64,000 nucleotides of DNA, from contig VFGW01000010.1 of the NCBI GenBank assembly GCA_009392295.1, forward strand, positions 1-64,000, read 5' to 3'. This stretch comes from SAR202 cluster bacterium (GTDB lineage: Bacteria > Chloroflexota > Dehalococcoidia > Lucifugimonadales > GCA-2719675). Positions 62,791-64,000 of the stretch are shown in pieces. The notes under the pieces were generated by a model. It saw only the letters and a program-made list of their open reading frames with translations. It did no database searches and was not told the origin of the DNA. Every line of letters begins with the position of its first letter. Within the stretch, counting starts at the first letter, position 1. Made by a program: the position numbers and the translations under genes.

Positions 62791-63918
62791 TCACAAATTC
62801 CATCTTGTAGAAGCACAATGAGTAATACCATCTTCAAGTGTAATGTAATAGACAGTCAATATACTCCCATCTAACAATTGTTTTGATACAGGATAACCTA
62901 CATCACTAGATGATCTGCCGCCAGTCAAGTTGGATTTTTCATTTTTATTAGAAAGCGTACCGGCATCATCTCTTAATATGTATTCTTTACTAAGATCCCA
63001 ATTAAGTCCTCCGTCATCACTAACTACAGCTCTAATACCCATGGGTGATTTTCTAAATCCATAAGAACATAAAATTCTATCGTCTGAAAGCTTCAATAAA
63101 TGTGCTGGAAATCCCCAGATATTTGTCTCAATTTGGTTAGACCAAGTCAGGCCTCCATCATGAGATATGGTTGATAATAAATATCCAGATTTATCTCCTT
63201 CAGTATATCTAGACATAGCTAAAATTTTATTTGGAGTCACTTCAATTAAAGCAGTTTCATCTCCTTTACCAATTTCAATTAAACTCCATTCATTAAGCTT
63301 TACACCTGAGCGCAAAACAAATGTTACATGTAAACCATCTTCTTTAACTCCATACATAGGCACTAACATCGTCCCGTTCTCTAGAACAATACCTCTTTCA
63401 AAACCCAAAACCCATTTAAACCCTTCCGCGATCCATTCATACTTTTCCCATGTTTTCCCATTATCTTTTGATTTTTTAACAAATAACTTTGGGGTATTCA
63501 CATAAATATATTTATCTGGATCCTGAGGATGATCTCTAACAACCCACCCATTATTCAAAGCAATTTTTTTTTGATCAATATCTAATTTTTCCCATCCGAT
63601 CGAACCTGCGGAAACTAAATCTCCATTTGACAATTGATTAGTGAATGCTCGCCAACCAGATTTTACAGTAAATGAGCTAAGCGAAGAGATATCTCCCTTA
63701 AACATATCTTTATGATCAACCCTTCTTGGCATAATAGTAGTTGTCCATGACCTACCAAAATCTATAGTTTCAACACAAGCAAAATTTTCCCCAAAATGAT
63801 CATGAAACGGAGAAGAAACAAAAATAACTGAAATTTTGCTATTGTTATCTGAATTATTTGAAATTAAAGGAAAAGCAGAATAATATCCAGGTTTTTTAAA
63901 AAGTATTGAATGCTGCAT
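62791..63918 (-). CDS. BNR-repeat / sialidase-fold protein
   Basis: A 375-residue six-bladed-propeller candidate. At least three Asp-box motifs are visible: SKDNGKTWEKYEW, SHDGGLTWSNQIE and SDDGGLNWDLSKE, with a partial one in TIDFGRSWTTTI. There is no signal peptide, so it may be cytoplasmic. The catalytic arginine triad of true sialidases cannot be confirmed by eye. Proteins of this fold also include plant-type and marine glycoside-active enzymes. A GGAG precedes the start. Function uncertain. Confidence 0.78.
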   Translation of the reverse strand: MQHSILFKKPGYYSAFPLISNNSDNNSKISVIFVSSPFHDHFGENFACVETIDFGRSWTTTIMPRRVDHKDMFKGDISSLSSFTVKSGWRAFTNQLSNGDLVSAGSIGWEKLDIDQKKIALNNGWVVRDHPQDPDKYIYVNTPKLFVKKSKDNGKTWEKYEWIAEGFKWVLGFERGIVLENGTMLVPMYGVKEDGLHVTFVLRSGVKLNEWSLIEIGKGDETALIEVTPNKILAMSRYTEGDKSGYLLSTISHDGGLTWSNQIETNIWGFPAHLLKLSDDRILCSYGFRKSPMGIRAVVSDDGGLNWDLSKEYILRDDAGTLSNKNEKSNLTGGRSSSDVGYPVSKQLLDGSILTVYYITLEDGITHCASTRWNL

Positions 63919-63960
63919 ACATGCTCTCCAAATATCAAATATACTCTACAAAAAATCACA

Positions 63961-64000
63961 CTAATAATCTAAGAGTTCAATATCATATCCTATAGATTCC
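63961..64000 (-). CDS. Possible C-terminal end of an unknown gene
   Basis: Read on the minus strand, the last 40 bases of the window contain an open frame ending ESIGYDIELLDY then a stop at 63961-63963, 42 bp before the BNR gene start. The residues look protein-like, but a dozen codons cannot prove a gene. The other frames close sooner. Confidence 0.3.
   Translation of the reverse strand, partial: ESIGYDIELLDY

Noticed and set aside
62791..63918. Confident sialidase assignment
   Set aside because: Asp boxes only show the propeller fold. There is no signal peptide, and the arginine triad could not be confirmed, so I kept a general call.

Overview
The window is a gene-dense, AT-rich piece of a bacterial chromosome with no IS elements, phage genes, CRISPR arrays or rRNA. 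Gene content points to a streamlined marine Chloroflexota, most likely a SAR202/Dehalococcoidia-type organism. The reasons are an adenosylcobalamin-dependent class II ribonucleotide reductase with NrdR, FtsZ ending in a DLPPFLRR-type tail, an LppX-type lipoprotein with a Pro/Thr linker, ThyX as thymidylate synthase, a short Oxa1-type YidC, and families frequent in SAR202 genomes (Gfo/Idh/MocA, PhyH dioxygenase, MDR and 2-hydroxyacid dehydrogenases). The phylum call is inference; no rRNA is present to settle it.

Layout. 0-5.2 kb (minus): end of an unknown gene, nrdJ, nrdR (with a promoter whose spacer is an NrdR box), rplS, trmD and a MogA/MoaB-like gene. 5.4-8.7 kb (plus): a minimal division cluster rsmH-ftsA-ftsZ closed by a strong hairpin. 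8.9-13.2 kb (plus): a PriA with degenerate helicase motifs, a zinc-ribbon/FGE-fold protein and trhO. 13.2-18.4 kb: two diverging units, each with a transporter followed by a member of the same small lipoprotein family, plus a gamma-glutamyltransferase. 18.4-24.7 kb (minus): MDR and Gfo/Idh dehydrogenases, a PhyH dioxygenase, gatA, gatC, pth and an RNase H-MoaC fusion. 24.8-27.2 kb (plus): an LppX-cyclophilin lipoprotein and a class IV aminotransferase. 27.2-29.9 kb (minus): a pantothenate operon (DUF2520-panB-panC) behind a leader that looks like a pan-type cis-regulatory RNA with a terminator. 30-35.5 kb (plus): the pyruvate dehydrogenase complex (lpd, pdhA, pdhB, pdhC) and thyX. 35.5-38.3 kb (minus): MobA-like, XdhC-like and D-2-hydroxyacid dehydrogenase genes. 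38.5-42.1 kb: xthA, a lipoprotein, a hydratase-fold protein, tRNA-Arg(CCU) and a collagen-like lipoprotein with its own promoter and terminator. 42.2-47.8 kb: serS, then a minus-strand rpmH-rnpA-yidD-(BamB-like)-yidC-jag-pfkB run. 47.9-53.3 kb (plus): mutS, a two-gene D-glutamate cyclase and an MDR oxidoreductase. 53.3-64 kb: an OGG1-type glycosylase, an exonuclease-DinG helicase, small membrane proteins, ispE, fabI, a surface-anchored protein, a zinc alcohol dehydrogenase and a BNR/sialidase-fold protein.

Genes are packed tightly: ATGA/GTGA/TAATG junctions, convergent genes that overlap or nearly touch, and many GTG or TTG starts with good Shine-Dalgarno sequences. Two genes of 45 and 56 codons (rpmH and a membrane protein) were added by reading the sequence directly. 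No single large new system is evident. The most notable items are the pantothenate leader RNA, the RNase H-MoaC fusion, the helicase-dead PriA, the mirrored transporter/lipoprotein units and the NrdR operator lying inside its own promoter.
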